IMG/VR virus record: IMGVR_UViG_3300007609_000001
Span: 1 to 62,780 of that record
Length of the DNA stretch: 62,780 bases
From: a virus
Direction: 5' to 3' (one strand)
How positions within the stretch are numbered: position 1 is the first letter of the stretch; each line of letters starts with the position of its first letter. Both the position numbers and the translations under genes were made by a program. Below, piece by piece: positions 29,801-37,860 of this stretch. The notes below the pieces were generated by a model, which saw nothing but the letters and a program-made list of their open reading frames with translations, searched no databases and had not been told where the DNA came from.

Positions 29801-31805
29801 GCTGTTCAGTAGCTTGCAGTTCTTGGCGCATCCGCTGAGAAAAGGGCTCGACCCACTGCGCATCTCGGTTCTCGATCTCGGCTAACTCACTTTCTACCTG
29901 CGCACGTTGCTCAGGGTCAGTAAGGTCACGGCCTTCAAAGCGTTGCGCAATTTTCTTAAAGTTAGCACGCACACGATCAGGGCGACGCGCTTGCGCTGGT
30001 AAACCAAACTCTGCAAGACGCTCTTCGGTAAGCACATTAGGCTCAACCGGAGTGCCTAGTTCTAACTCTCGTTGTGGGCCGCCAAAAGTCTCACCCGCTT
30101 GCCGCCGACGTGCCGCTTCTATGCGCTGCCGTGCTTGGTCTCGGGTTTCTGCTTCTGCTTCGACTGCACCGCTTGTTTCTGGCGTTGGTTGATAAAAGCC
30201 AAGTAAGTCAGGTTGCGCACTTTCAAAAGTAGTTGCCGCTGCTTCCGCTGGGCGAGGGTTAAGAATCAACTCGTTCTGCAGTCTATCCCGCTCTTCAATA
30301 AGCCCGCGACGTACTTGTCGACGTTCACTCGGAGTTAGGTCTCCAAATACTTGGTTAAAATCAGCAAGTTGGCTTTCGATGGCGTCTAGTTGCTCTTGAG
30401 TAGAGCGGAAATCAAACCCACGCTGCCCTGACGGTCCACGCACAGAAGGCTGCCCTGCTGCTGGTGGTTGTAAATCTAGCTCACCTTGCCGTTCGGAAAT
30501 GCCTAAATCGCCTGAAGGTTCAAGCTGGAACTCAGGCTCTGGTGTAGTTTCTGCAGGTGGGGCGGGCGGCCCTTGGACTTCGGGCAACGCTCCCGGCTCA
30601 AACCCCGGTAAATCTTGCTGCTGCATAACGCCAGCTGTGCGACGTTCTGCTTGTTGCCTTGTTTGTTCTTGGGCTTCTTGCTGAGCTTGTTGTTGTAGCG
30701 CTTCTACAGCGCGACGGTCTCTGCGCCCTTGCACAACTCCTGCTGGTAGACCAAAAGCCCCGCCTAAAACTGCGCCAAAACCAGCTTGCGTACCGACGCC
30801 GGCCATTGGGTCTATATCTGCACCAGCGTCGATTGCGCTGATGTTTGAAAGATAAGCTCCACTACCTTCCTCTACACCTTCTTGAGCCGCTTCACCTAAC
30901 GTTCCGCGAGCAGCACCTCTTAGCACGGGGGCTCTACCAGCCGCCTGTGCGGCCGCCTCTGCGGTGTCTTGCGCAACTCCGCGACCAACATTAGCTGTTT
31001 GCCTGCCAATCAAAGCTCGCTCAACCGCTCCACCGCCGGGGATAGCAAACGTGGTAGCAACGGTGATGCCCCCTGCTTGAACGGCATCTTTTAGCCCTTC
31101 TTGGCGCGCGCGCTCATTAGCTTCTACAGGGTCTACCCCCTGCGACACTAGCTCGTCATATACGCGGTCATAGGTCTCCATGCCGACGTCAGCACCTTGA
31201 AGCGCACCAGCAGCAGAAGCCGCGCCGCCTACGCCGATGTTACTTAGTGCCCGTTCAGTGCCCTCTCGGAAAAATACTTCGCCGGTCTCCCGGGCCAACC
31301 TACCTGCTCTTGCTATGGGAGCGAGCTGTGCAACCTGCTCGGAAGCAAACTGCGCTAAAAGACTAGGATTACTAAGGAGCTCCATTGCACCAGCACCTAA
31401 CTCGGGCAAGAACCCCTCACCCTCCACTTCAGCTAAGCGCTGGTCCATGAGCTGTTGACGTGCTTGGATTTGAGGTGTTGTCGCTTCAGACAGCCCTTCT
31501 CGCATGCCGCCAAAGATGTCTTGGACTTCCATGCCAACTGCTTCTGCGCCAGACAACTGAGCAATACCACCTGCTGACTCTGCTACTCTGGCTGCACCAC
31601 CAGCAAGGCCTAGTCCTAAGTCACGGGCGGTGCCAAACACTCCACGAGATTCTTCTGCGGTGGATTCTAGCTGGCGTTGTTGCAGCGTTTGCTGTTCAGC
31701 GATGCTATACGCTTGGTTTCTTGCTTGATCACGAGTGAGCATCGTCGGGGATTCAAACTCTATAGTCTGCCCGTCCGGCGTCTGAAAAGAGTATTTATAC
31801 GCCAC
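23802..31805 (-). CDS. Giant polyvalent internal virion (ejection) protein, 2,667 aa
   Basis: Last gene of the late arm; GTG start with AGGAG six bases upstream. An Ala/Gly-rich helical N-terminus (about 60-370), then a long Q/E/R-rich coiled-coil stretch (about 370-950). A zincin-like VLAHEAGHLTHSNH (HExxH near 1083), a disordered Pro/Glu/Arg region (about 1240-1370) and a second site VLAHEVVGHAGM (HExxxH spacing, near 1563) follow. The C-terminal part has DFILSQIQQDTFRS and NFNRRGTSQFASVLRQVIPF (about 2290-2320), which resembles the LPD38 domain of polyvalent proteins. Such proteins are packed in the capsid and injected with DNA. Size matches the largest ejection proteins of podoviruses. 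Confidence 0.82.
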   Translation of the reverse strand: MAYKYSFQTPDGQTIEFESPTMLTRDQARNQAYSIAEQQTLQQRQLESTAEESRGVFGTARDLGLGLAGGAARVAESAGGIAQLSGAEAVGMEVQDIFGGMREGLSEATTPQIQARQQLMDQRLAEVEGEGFLPELGAGAMELLSNPSLLAQFASEQVAQLAPIARAGRLARETGEVFFREGTERALSNIGVGGAASAAGALQGADVGMETYDRVYDELVSQGVDPVEANERARQEGLKDAVQAGGITVATTFAIPGGGAVERALIGRQTANVGRGVAQDTAEAAAQAAGRAPVLRGAARGTLGEAAQEGVEEGSGAYLSNISAIDAGADIDPMAGVGTQAGFGAVLGGAFGLPAGVVQGRRDRRAVEALQQQAQQEAQEQTRQQAERRTAGVMQQQDLPGFEPGALPEVQGPPAPPAETTPEPEFQLEPSGDLGISERQGELDLQPPAAGQPSVRGPSGQRGFDFRSTQEQLDAIESQLADFNQVFGDLTPSERRQVRRGLIEERDRLQNELILNPRPAEAAATTFESAQPDLLGFYQPTPETSGAVEAEAETRDQARQRIEAARRRQAGETFGGPQRELELGTPVEPNVLTEERLAEFGLPAQARRPDRVRANFKKIAQRFEGRDLTDPEQRAQVESELAEIENRDAQWVEPFSQRMRQELQATEQQAEALRAERERIGLEQAEREAAPRRALQEDVDFAVERGMQEEQDYRARAQAQRREAEAQTQEEQRRAALRRQLVDRQAERVREQATGRIPLTQEWKDVARTQLRQRQEEAQMRERGLDQMAEQEAADFELDMQYVEDTAPQLETGQKVAASDFVQQFTEAQALNDPDITQAIEQEARNQLGTQQWGRLKSGLSNQRRAQQRRLDREARGEVQPEQPDLFAQPEPRGDLFSGVETVEGAFDQQTEVIDAERRRLRESPTFDATTSTSRDARAPEQTTQTDQTIQTTLIGTGQVNGGFSVSVNFDENQGVDVPQGELVDPNANPTTNPDREANHLPSIQSDLDASPLSQWTQTLSDEQRQELSSRVEQAYPKLTPRTSKFVYELPQPLGVVFNSTLFLNTDKFYNKNKDFLYYRVLAHEAGHLTHSNHASELDALVRNNPAEIEAELINISTALYGNFDQQRVALQDHKYLASPNELLAELNTYRMVYPEWAQTYAPRLTNFLENKQSSLTNGNSQFPHPETNWDDSDWQNAEITFSRDGNGVPIGVTAESNGKTLQQRIAGFNVDGMRDRPNFRARYIARMFGEVNDSTGEVNPVAIDKIESAIANEFAPEVEDAGRPTEDAEQPTPRRRGGRRAARREPEPAADERAAEPSVDVGGEQRTGAAEPSETPDAGGVGRRSAPASTDTDGVPASDATLEGLPPIALPLQRAITAPTETNTNAVLNQANQDGVLSDEQLEDFRQKIQRGEQARAKAIMHVYNEVRDYEYFTANPSAALSMDRQIQSVRQAAGVTRAATDAEIDAQVQEDLGPIDDDTDIVFSRAPFVNKQLSKAEDLKKTFSKLLNRVKDTVEVEVVQSSTDIPDLDIPTNVRGVYYKGKVYIVADAVSEFDFETVLAHEVVGHAGMEQLLGRSAFNNLVNQINKLKSGNARMRRIIEAIRREYTNPQGEYALNDKQEAREIIAHIAESKASYLSDSGIRRAWDNIVRRVRAALSKLGFVDPADVLLDQLIYEAAMHVEGGRNALRKSRVFLRPETMAAHTMQRAWDKGYRGFDVEEAGQHVRDIAEGRKEVPDPTQEDIANAPVDDSFYDQVNFSRRAEAARPVNDGFDSLAEARAPSPQNKSNPAKDVKNILSGEWRLRDTFRVRMIDAAATVEDKIMRLYNNAVVNSQGVINPMVSYVQSLRSEGLAASVLRAGSLVLDRTTGLWNAVRRDGVPSITDVNAELGKLGDRIGHTNAVNRFHAATIAQRELEIDRNNAELQRKADAQRARGRQKEASQIEEGIVDLYPNLDGQQIAERQRENRELVKLFNQYPELQNAFDMFTKFKNGQIDAMVEAGVVSKEYAAELKDNVAYVPFNRLLDDADPGTASGYEVHTSGLMRIGEIKRLRGSPREIDNVIDNMAKLSMWMTQAAVRNHAAREMVRGLREVEAQSPGTGVKEEYASLQQVPAADRPNAISWKENGKLRFAVLHDPLDAYAWRGTESANIPMLRPFAALANFLRKGITLSPDFILSQIQQDTFRSYGFGGLKNPARGAVRVSTSWWNIRQDLRRGTFGEENLNRYGIVGQFDYMPEQARQTAEAAALGEELTFSNQPLAWLLRWGERNAEASDLAQRKAVYDQTLAETNNETLAFWRASEIINFNRRGTSQFASVLRQVIPFMNAYAQGMNVLGKSMVGRGLSQAEKTQALGVFWGAMMKLSILSGLYALMNADDEEYVNQPPHIRSRFFLIPTGDDRPALKLAMPADLAFITKALPEAAVMGMMRDDLDSQKTAVELRDAFTTAVFGPNFTPQLIKPSLEAMVNYNFFTGAPIVGMGEQYKQIDEQYRESTSQLARLFANVGISPLVADHLLKGYLGTLGGNALTITDIMYEKATGEKKTQRELADYPVARVLFNRTQGSGFKQDFYKLRDEVRAAVGSLNLTRERGDVERVQEIMEDSKRLLQVRTQINRVESTLRKSNNRIEQIQNSNLSPEEKRNRIDREREFQARLAPQIRRMRNYVYDGE

Positions 31806-31819
31806 GCTGCGCTCCTAAT

Positions 31820-33418
31820 TTACTGTGTTTCGACTAAAGCGTCAGGCCCAAAGTCTAACACGCCAGCGCTCCCACCTCCGCTGCCTAACGCACCCCCCAT
31901 AAGCTCATTTATTCGCTGCCTAAGAGAGTTTATACGTTGCTGAGCAGCTAGCTGGTCTTCTTCTTCCATAACAGAAAAACCTTCAGCCAGTTGTTTTTGC
32001 TCTGTTTCAAGTAAACTGAGTAAGTTATCTATCTCACCTTGGTTTGCTCTAACGGCTGCATTAGCAGCTGAAGCCTGAGCTGCTTGGCGGCGAATGTCAT
32101 TAGCTTCACGAGCAACCATCAAGTCAGTCATATCAGCGCTGATTTCACCTTGTCGCTGGGCAGCGGCGTCTTGAGCACTAGCAAACGCCGATAGGCCTTG
32201 AATACCACCTTCACCTAGCGCACCTAAAAAGTCTGGGTTGTCGCTCGCCATCATGCTAAGCCCAGTTTGAATAAGCGCTTGGTTAATCGCATTGCGGCGA
32301 GATTCATCTTGAGTGCGATCTCGTTCTTGTTGAAGCTCACGCATAAGCTGCATAAGCCCATCTTCCCGGACTGGTTCTGGCTCACGAGGGCGGTTTTCAT
32401 CGTCACGAGTAGTAGCGGGACGGTACTGCGGCTCATCCCGAGATACTCCTCGTTCCTCAGCAGACAATGGCCCTGTAGAGTTAATAATCCGTCCACTAGG
32501 ATCGCCTTCTTGCATGCCGTACTGATCTCGCGCATTTTCTCTAAACCGCCGCAACGTTGTGCCTGTTCCTTCCCAAAAACTAGAATCGGTAGGAGGGCTT
32601 TGGATATTGCCTTCTGGGTTAAAGAAGACACCGCGATTATTTGGCCCGCGAGTTGGGTCGTACAGCCACCCTTCTCTGCCCGGCACAGGAACACCCCCCG
32701 GAGTGTATGCCGACTCTCTGTCAGACGTAGTAGGCGTCGGAGTTGGCTCTGCAGCAGGCTCTTCATCCGACCCAAACAACCCGCCAAAAAACTCGCGAGT
32801 TTGATCTGCTATACGCTCATAGCGCGACGGTTCATCCGCAGGGCCTTCAGGTGCCTGCGCCGGCTCGCTTGAATCATCACCATAAATAGCAGGTACAAAA
32901 CTTGACCCTTCGCGCATAAGACTTTGAATCGCCTGATATTCTGTAGCATTAGGGTCCGTAGCCTGCAGTTCTTGGAGGCGTTTCTGGACTTCAATCTCAG
33001 CCATCTCGTCAGGCGGGATCATGCCACCTTCTTGAAAAGTTTTACGCTGACCGGTACGCGGCGTCTCCATCTGCGGGCGGTCTGGCGGGCAGTATTTCTC
33101 GCCGGTGCTCTCGTCCACCCAGCAAGCCTCGTCTTCGCCTTTTAACCGTCCGGTCTTGCCACCTTCGGCAAAGCTAACAATGCCGCCCTCAGCCATCTCC
33201 ATAGGGCGAGTAGGCACAGCAGCAATCCCACCCATAATATCCTCGGCCACACTGCGGTCTGAAGTCTCCTGTGGTTGAGCAGAGTCTTCACGGACTTTCT
33301 TGCGGCGTTGCATCTCAGCTAATACTAGGTACTGCGGAGCCGATCCACCCTGCATTGTCTGCATAAGCTGGCGGTCTGAAAGGTCTTTTAGGCTATCCTG
33401 CATCTTAACTATATTCAT
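31820..33418 (-). CDS. Internal virion/ejection protein, 532 aa
   Basis: Low-complexity, Q/E/R-rich. It contains MAEGGIVSFAEGGKTG and FQEGGMIPPDEMAE; such EGGIV/EGGM stretches recur in the two other ejection candidates here and in marine phage virion proteins. The C-terminal region (about 400-500) is helical and Ala/Gln-rich, with coiled coil QKQLAEGFSVMEEEDQLAAQ. It lies between other ejection proteins and is 14 bases upstream of the giant gene. Function by position. Confidence 0.75.
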   Translation of the reverse strand: MNIVKMQDSLKDLSDRQLMQTMQGGSAPQYLVLAEMQRRKKVREDSAQPQETSDRSVAEDIMGGIAAVPTRPMEMAEGGIVSFAEGGKTGRLKGEDEACWVDESTGEKYCPPDRPQMETPRTGQRKTFQEGGMIPPDEMAEIEVQKRLQELQATDPNATEYQAIQSLMREGSSFVPAIYGDDSSEPAQAPEGPADEPSRYERIADQTREFFGGLFGSDEEPAAEPTPTPTTSDRESAYTPGGVPVPGREGWLYDPTRGPNNRGVFFNPEGNIQSPPTDSSFWEGTGTTLRRFRENARDQYGMQEGDPSGRIINSTGPLSAEERGVSRDEPQYRPATTRDDENRPREPEPVREDGLMQLMRELQQERDRTQDESRRNAINQALIQTGLSMMASDNPDFLGALGEGGIQGLSAFASAQDAAAQRQGEISADMTDLMVAREANDIRRQAAQASAANAAVRANQGEIDNLLSLLETEQKQLAEGFSVMEEEDQLAAQQRINSLRQRINELMGGALGSGGGSAGVLDFGPDALVETQ

Positions 33419-33420
33419 GA

Positions 33421-34614
33421 CTAACCTCGACCTCCGTACTGCGTTTGGCCGCTATTGATAGTATTGTACGCGCCGAGACCTGCAATACCCGCGCCGGCTA
33501 ACTGAGTGCCAAACCCAGCACTAGGCTGATAGGAAATAGTCTCCTGCTGCACAGGCACCGGTATGCCTCTAAGCATCGCGTTGTAAAACGCCAACTGCTG
33601 CCGCTCGTAGTCCCGCGCGTTAACAAAGTCTTGAAACGCTTGGTCTAGTTGCATCTGAGCGATTCTTTGTTCTTCCTGCCCAATCGCAAATTTGGCTTGA
33701 TTACGCGCAATGTCAACGTTCTGCTGAGTCTGACCTAACACGCGTTGCGCATCCGCTGCGCGGATCGCCATGTCTACCGCATCCTGACCGTACTGCGCTG
33801 CGAACTGGTTAGCAGCCTCTTGGTTTGTCGCTACTTGCATAGCCAAATCAGCAGCGAACTGACGGTCCTGCTCGGTCATCTGGTCTGCAGACTGCGCAAA
33901 CTGTTCTTGTTGCTGGCGTGCTGCCTCTTCTTGCTGTTGTGCAGAAAGCCCCATTTGCGCTTGCTGCTGTTGCATGCCTTGCTCAGCGCCAAACTGTTCA
34001 CGGCCTTGCTGGTAGGCAGTCTGCATGCCAGTCGCTTCAATGTCGGCTAGGCGGTCAAGGTACTCAGCTTCTTGCTCTGCCTCACGAACGCCAAAACGGC
34101 TACCACCGAAAGCGCCTGCTTGGACAGCCTCTGCAGCCGTCGCTGCGCGCCCTTGTTGGTATTCTTGCGCAGCCTCACGTTTCTGCACGTCAAGAACTTG
34201 GCGCATGTAGGGGTCCATGTACTGCTCAGCAGTCTCAGCATCAAACGTGCCTGCTTCATAGCCGGGGTCAAACTGCCCAGCCTGATAAGAAGAATCATAC
34301 GGCGTTGCTTCATAATCAGTAGAAAACTCAGTTGGGTCGTAGTCCATGCCAGCAATTTGGTTAATAGACTCACCAAGCGTAACTTCCGCCGCATCGAGCA
34401 CGGGAGGGCGCTCCATACCATAAATAGCATCAGCTGCCATCTGCTGGCCGGTTGAAAACCCAGCAATGCGCTCACCTGTATAAGGTGTATACGGGCGCAA
34501 GGACTCAGCCTGAGTCCGGGCCATCATTTCTTTGTAATACGGCTCCGCATACTCTGGGAGATTGGTACTATAAGATGTTTGTTCGGTTGTGCCACCGCCG
34601 CCACCGCCTACCAT
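33421..34614 (-). CDS. Internal virion/ejection protein, 397 aa, Gln-rich
   Basis: Begins MVGGGGGGTTEQTSYSTNLP, then Tyr-rich, then a long Gln/Ala/Glu helical region (for example EEAARQQQEQFAQSADQMTE). It ends with a small hydrophobic Gly-rich segment, GTQLAGAGIAGLGAYNTINS, that could insert in a membrane. This fits a DNA-ejection conduit protein (cf. P22 gp7/gp20/gp16 or T7 gp14), an inference from composition and position. Confidence 0.72.
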   Translation of the reverse strand: MVGGGGGGTTEQTSYSTNLPEYAEPYYKEMMARTQAESLRPYTPYTGERIAGFSTGQQMAADAIYGMERPPVLDAAEVTLGESINQIAGMDYDPTEFSTDYEATPYDSSYQAGQFDPGYEAGTFDAETAEQYMDPYMRQVLDVQKREAAQEYQQGRAATAAEAVQAGAFGGSRFGVREAEQEAEYLDRLADIEATGMQTAYQQGREQFGAEQGMQQQQAQMGLSAQQQEEAARQQQEQFAQSADQMTEQDRQFAADLAMQVATNQEAANQFAAQYGQDAVDMAIRAADAQRVLGQTQQNVDIARNQAKFAIGQEEQRIAQMQLDQAFQDFVNARDYERQQLAFYNAMLRGIPVPVQQETISYQPSAGFGTQLAGAGIAGLGAYNTINSGQTQYGGRG

Positions 34615-34623
34615 AGCAACACC

Positions 34624-35112
34624 TCATTCATGTTCTTTAACTGCAGCATTAGAATGCTCCCGTATGTAGTCAGAATACCGCTCATTGACCACCACTTTCC
34701 ACATTTCTGGCGTGTACTCGCGTGATTTTTCCAACCCCACACATCGAATGATAGCATGGGCAATCATCATCCCCGGAGCATATCTGAGGACATGCGCCAT
34801 TTCTAACCCGCGTTCGTCTTTATCGTGCTCGTATTTAGTTGCTGTTTCGTACGCTGAAAACACCGAAAGCCACATAGGAGTGAACTCGTGCTGGTGTCGC
34901 GCGTAGAACGGGTTAGTCGGCAGCTTCACTAAACACATTAAAAACGCATCACAAATCTCTGATGTAGCGACATCTACATCTTTGTCTACTAAGTCGTCCA
35001 CAATGTTAGACAGGCGCGCTAGAGTTTTTGCCATGTCAAGCGCTGCTTGGTTGCCTCCGAACCACGCTAATTGAAATTCAGATTTTAAATCTGCAGGGGC
35101 CTTGTAGTTCAT
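34624..35112 (-). CDS. Conserved virion-region protein, 162 aa
   Basis: A soluble helical protein (MNYKAPADLKSEFQLAWFGG) with a cluster VDKDVDVATSEICDAFLMCL. Its start overlaps the end of the preceding gene (ATGA). It sits among ejection genes; proteins with this start appear in other marine phage genomes from memory. May be a chaperone or minor internal protein. No motif. Confidence 0.7.
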   Translation of the reverse strand: MNYKAPADLKSEFQLAWFGGNQAALDMAKTLARLSNIVDDLVDKDVDVATSEICDAFLMCLVKLPTNPFYARHQHEFTPMWLSVFSAYETATKYEHDKDERGLEMAHVLRYAPGMMIAHAIIRCVGLEKSREYTPEMWKVVVNERYSDYIREHSNAAVKEHE

Positions 35113-36791
35113 TTAGGCATCATCTTTTCCGCTTTTACTTCTGGCGCTTGCTTTTCTTTGCCAGTGCGCGCCCGACGGATTCGGTCCATCATGGCGTATA
35201 ACTGTTTGGCACCAGCATCTGAAGAACCGTTACCAAGATGGCTTACGACATCAGCAGGGATAACAAACTCACCACTGCTAAGCGCTGCAGGCTGCTCGCC
35301 GTCGATCAGGGCTTCTATGCCATCACTCATGCCATCACCCGGCAGCATACCGCCGTCTAAGTAACCGCCTTGAGCGTACCCTGCACCAGCAGTGCCGCCA
35401 CCATCACCACGACCTCCGGGGAAACTAGCTGGGGCAGCAGACTTTTTGTCCCCATCCCCCTCAAATTCTTCAATAAACTGATTAAGTCGATCTGGCGGTA
35501 CGTAGACGGGGCTGTGCCCGCCAGTGTATCCAGAACGCTGAGAGGCCAGCCGATTACCGGCACCCTGCTGTAATTCCCGCATAAACGCGTCGTACTGCGG
35601 GTTTGGAGGAGGAGCTGCAGGTGCTTGCGCTTCAGGGTTAGCCCCTACACCACCTACGCCACCACCGCCGGGGCCCTGCCTTTCCCCCATTCGCCCTGCC
35701 GGGGTCATGGTGCGGGAGCCACCTTGCATTGTTAGCGCTTTTTCACCAGATTCACCACCGGGGCGACCGGGGTTTGTTGAGCGCATGTCGCGGTCTCTGT
35801 CATCACTTCGACCTGCGCGGCGGCTAGGAGCAAGCCTGCCGCCTCTACGCAAACCAACAATGCCGCCTTCTTGGAACTCTTCAAACAACGGCCCCCCGCC
35901 AAACCCAGTAGGCATTGGACGGCCAACAGCTGCGTAGTTAGAGCGGATAGTGTTTTGCGCTTGTTCTAGCTCTGCCTGCTTCTCAGCTTCTTTCTCTTCC
36001 GCGCGGGCTTTCATATCGTCTTGCATGCCCATTTGAGCTTGCCCGCCTAAACCAACAAACCCAGCGGCAGCTGGCCCTTTGATGTCCTGCATAAACTGTT
36101 GCCGAGCAGCTGGGTTGTTAGAAATGTTTTTAAGCCCTTCGCCCATCTGCGGTATATCGCCGTACTGACTGCCGCCGATACTAAAATCACCCGTTGTGGG
36201 GGTGGGGGCTTGTGTAAGCTGAGTAGGTGCAGAAGGACTAAGCCCAAGACTAGACGTAGCTTCTGCCGATGTAGGAGGAGGCGTAAACTGCGTCCCAGCA
36301 AACGACTGGTTGGGTACTGACTGTAAATTCCCAAAACTAGAACCGGGGCGAGTTACAACTTGGCTTGTTGAGTCTGATAGTGATAAGCCATCAGCGACTG
36401 GAGCTGCATCTGCTGCACCACTTAGAGCATTACCAATCCCACTCGCAGCGCCAGCCGTCAGACCTGCATACAGACCACGTTGTAAGGGGTCGTCCATGCC
36501 TCTAGCTGCAGCTTCTGTAGCACCTAAAGCGCCAGCAGTCAGACCAGTAGCCAGCGCACTACCCCCAACGCCAAGGCCGCCTGCGACCATGGGGGCTAAA
36601 AACGGCGCGAATAAAAACGCCTCTGGCAATCCCGTCTCCGGGTTAGTCGTGAGCTCACGACCCATTGCGCTCCTAGCCAAAGCATTAAGCCCGGCTACTT
36701 CGTCGTGTGAGACGTGCATCAGCGTGTTATCGCCGTTGCGTCCTTTTTTAGCTAAGTCTGTAATGCCGTTCATGAGGAACCCCAGTGCCAT
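35109..36791 (-). CDS. Internal virion protein, 560 aa, with EGGIVGLRRGG motif
   Basis: The N-terminus has hydrophobic Ala/Gly segments (FAPFLAPMVAGGLGVGGSAL and TGLTAGALGATEAA) able to span membranes. The middle is low-complexity with FQEGGIVGLRRGGRLAPS. The conserved C-terminus SSGEFVIPADVVSHLGNGSS followed by LYAMMDRIRRARTGK is, from memory, shared by many marine phage virion proteins. First of the ejection block after the nozzle genes. Confidence 0.75.
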   Translation of the reverse strand: MALGFLMNGITDLAKKGRNGDNTLMHVSHDEVAGLNALARSAMGRELTTNPETGLPEAFLFAPFLAPMVAGGLGVGGSALATGLTAGALGATEAAARGMDDPLQRGLYAGLTAGAASGIGNALSGAADAAPVADGLSLSDSTSQVVTRPGSSFGNLQSVPNQSFAGTQFTPPPTSAEATSSLGLSPSAPTQLTQAPTPTTGDFSIGGSQYGDIPQMGEGLKNISNNPAARQQFMQDIKGPAAAGFVGLGGQAQMGMQDDMKARAEEKEAEKQAELEQAQNTIRSNYAAVGRPMPTGFGGGPLFEEFQEGGIVGLRRGGRLAPSRRAGRSDDRDRDMRSTNPGRPGGESGEKALTMQGGSRTMTPAGRMGERQGPGGGGVGGVGANPEAQAPAAPPPNPQYDAFMRELQQGAGNRLASQRSGYTGGHSPVYVPPDRLNQFIEEFEGDGDKKSAAPASFPGGRGDGGGTAGAGYAQGGYLDGGMLPGDGMSDGIEALIDGEQPAALSSGEFVIPADVVSHLGNGSSDAGAKQLYAMMDRIRRARTGKEKQAPEVKAEKMMPK

Positions 36792-36806
36792 TTTAAATGT
36801 ATTGTA

Positions 36807-37139
36807 TCAATTTCGGTCGATTTCTAAATAGCTTAAATAAAAGTCAACATCACTTTGAGAGGATTCTACCCTAAGTGAGTCTCCCGCCTGAAGCACGCAC
36901 GAGATGCCGCTAAACACGTCCATCGTCGAATTAACAGGCAAGAAGTGATTACTCAGTAGCGAATAAGGCGTCGTTTCCCCCTCGGGGTAGACATTGACAG
37001 ACAATAATGTGCTCGCAGAGTTAGCATTAGTCACGCGCAAGGAGTTCAACACCGCAGTGTTGGCTTCAGGCACAACATATAGGGCTTCTTCAGTCGCTGC
37101 TGGCGGCGTGATGAACTGCCTAAAATACTTATTAGCCAT
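36807..37139 (-). CDS. Small virion protein, 110 aa
   Basis: The ATG at 37139 (MANKYFRQFITPP) is preferred; an upstream in-frame ATG at 37160 lies deep in the previous gene. It overlaps that gene by eight bases. Beta-rich sequence with an all-beta look, probably a small tail-tip or decoration protein. No family recognised. Confidence 0.7.
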   Translation of the reverse strand: MANKYFRQFITPPAATEEALYVVPEANTAVLNSLRVTNANSASTLLSVNVYPEGETTPYSLLSNHFLPVNSTMDVFSGISCVLQAGDSLRVESSQSDVDFYLSYLEIDRN

Positions 37140-37860
37140 TGTTTGACTCCGCAGAAACAAATTGAGCTGTCAAAATAACAGAGGGTATCGCCGGGCGATC
37201 GGGCGTTGTGCGGGCAGGGTAATACTCAATGTTTACATCTGTACTCTCAGCCCACCACGCCATCTCTAAATACTCAGTCACAGGGTCGTTAACGGTAAAA
37301 ATACCCGCGATGTTAGCCACCGCATGCCCCCAGACACCCGCACTTTTTCTTGGCGGCACGTCAAATCGTGTATTACTTAACGGGTAGTTAGTGCCCGTAT
37401 TCACCGCCCATAGCTCAAACTCTTGGATTTCATTAGTCTTATTAGTGACTTGGCAGCTAATGTTAATTAAATACTGACCGGGGTAGTCAAAAAACAACTG
37501 AGTGTCATTCTCAACACGGATGCCTGAGCTAAAGATAGGCTGGTTCAGCCGCACCGTATTAGCCTGCGTCACGTCAGGGTTCGTCTGATCTGCGTTATCC
37601 ATAAACAACCCGTAAGGCACAGTTACACCTACGCTGTCTTGGAACCCACGAATATGCCCAGAAAACCCCCCACCAGCACTGCCACCACCGGCCACCCACG
37701 ACAACGCGGCTGACTCATTCTGGGTCGTAATGGGCGTATAACTGGTATTTAACTGCAGGACAATCTGCTGCACCGCTTCTTTTAGCTGGTTAAAATCTTG
37801 CGGCCTAAACTCTGTGGTTGTCGCAGAGGCGGGCAGGCGTATGTTGATAATCTTACTCAT
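37132..37860 (-). CDS. Virion protein of unknown function, 242 aa
   Basis: Opens MSKIINIRLPASATTTEFRP and is beta-rich (for example TQLFFDYPGQYLINISCQVTN), suggesting a jelly-roll-type domain like those of fibre or tail-tip proteins. ATGA overlap with the nozzle gene upstream. Probably part of the tail assembly; no catalytic motif. Confidence 0.72.
   Translation of the reverse strand: MSKIINIRLPASATTTEFRPQDFNQLKEAVQQIVLQLNTSYTPITTQNESAALSWVAGGGSAGGGFSGHIRGFQDSVGVTVPYGLFMDNADQTNPDVTQANTVRLNQPIFSSGIRVENDTQLFFDYPGQYLINISCQVTNKTNEIQEFELWAVNTGTNYPLSNTRFDVPPRKSAGVWGHAVANIAGIFTVNDPVTEYLEMAWWAESTDVNIEYYPARTTPDRPAIPSVILTAQFVSAESNNG

Noticed and set aside
24877-31943. Many + strand open frames opposite the giant ejection gene
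   Set aside because: They are shadows of the 2,667-codon gene: no ribosome sites, biased composition, no operon order.
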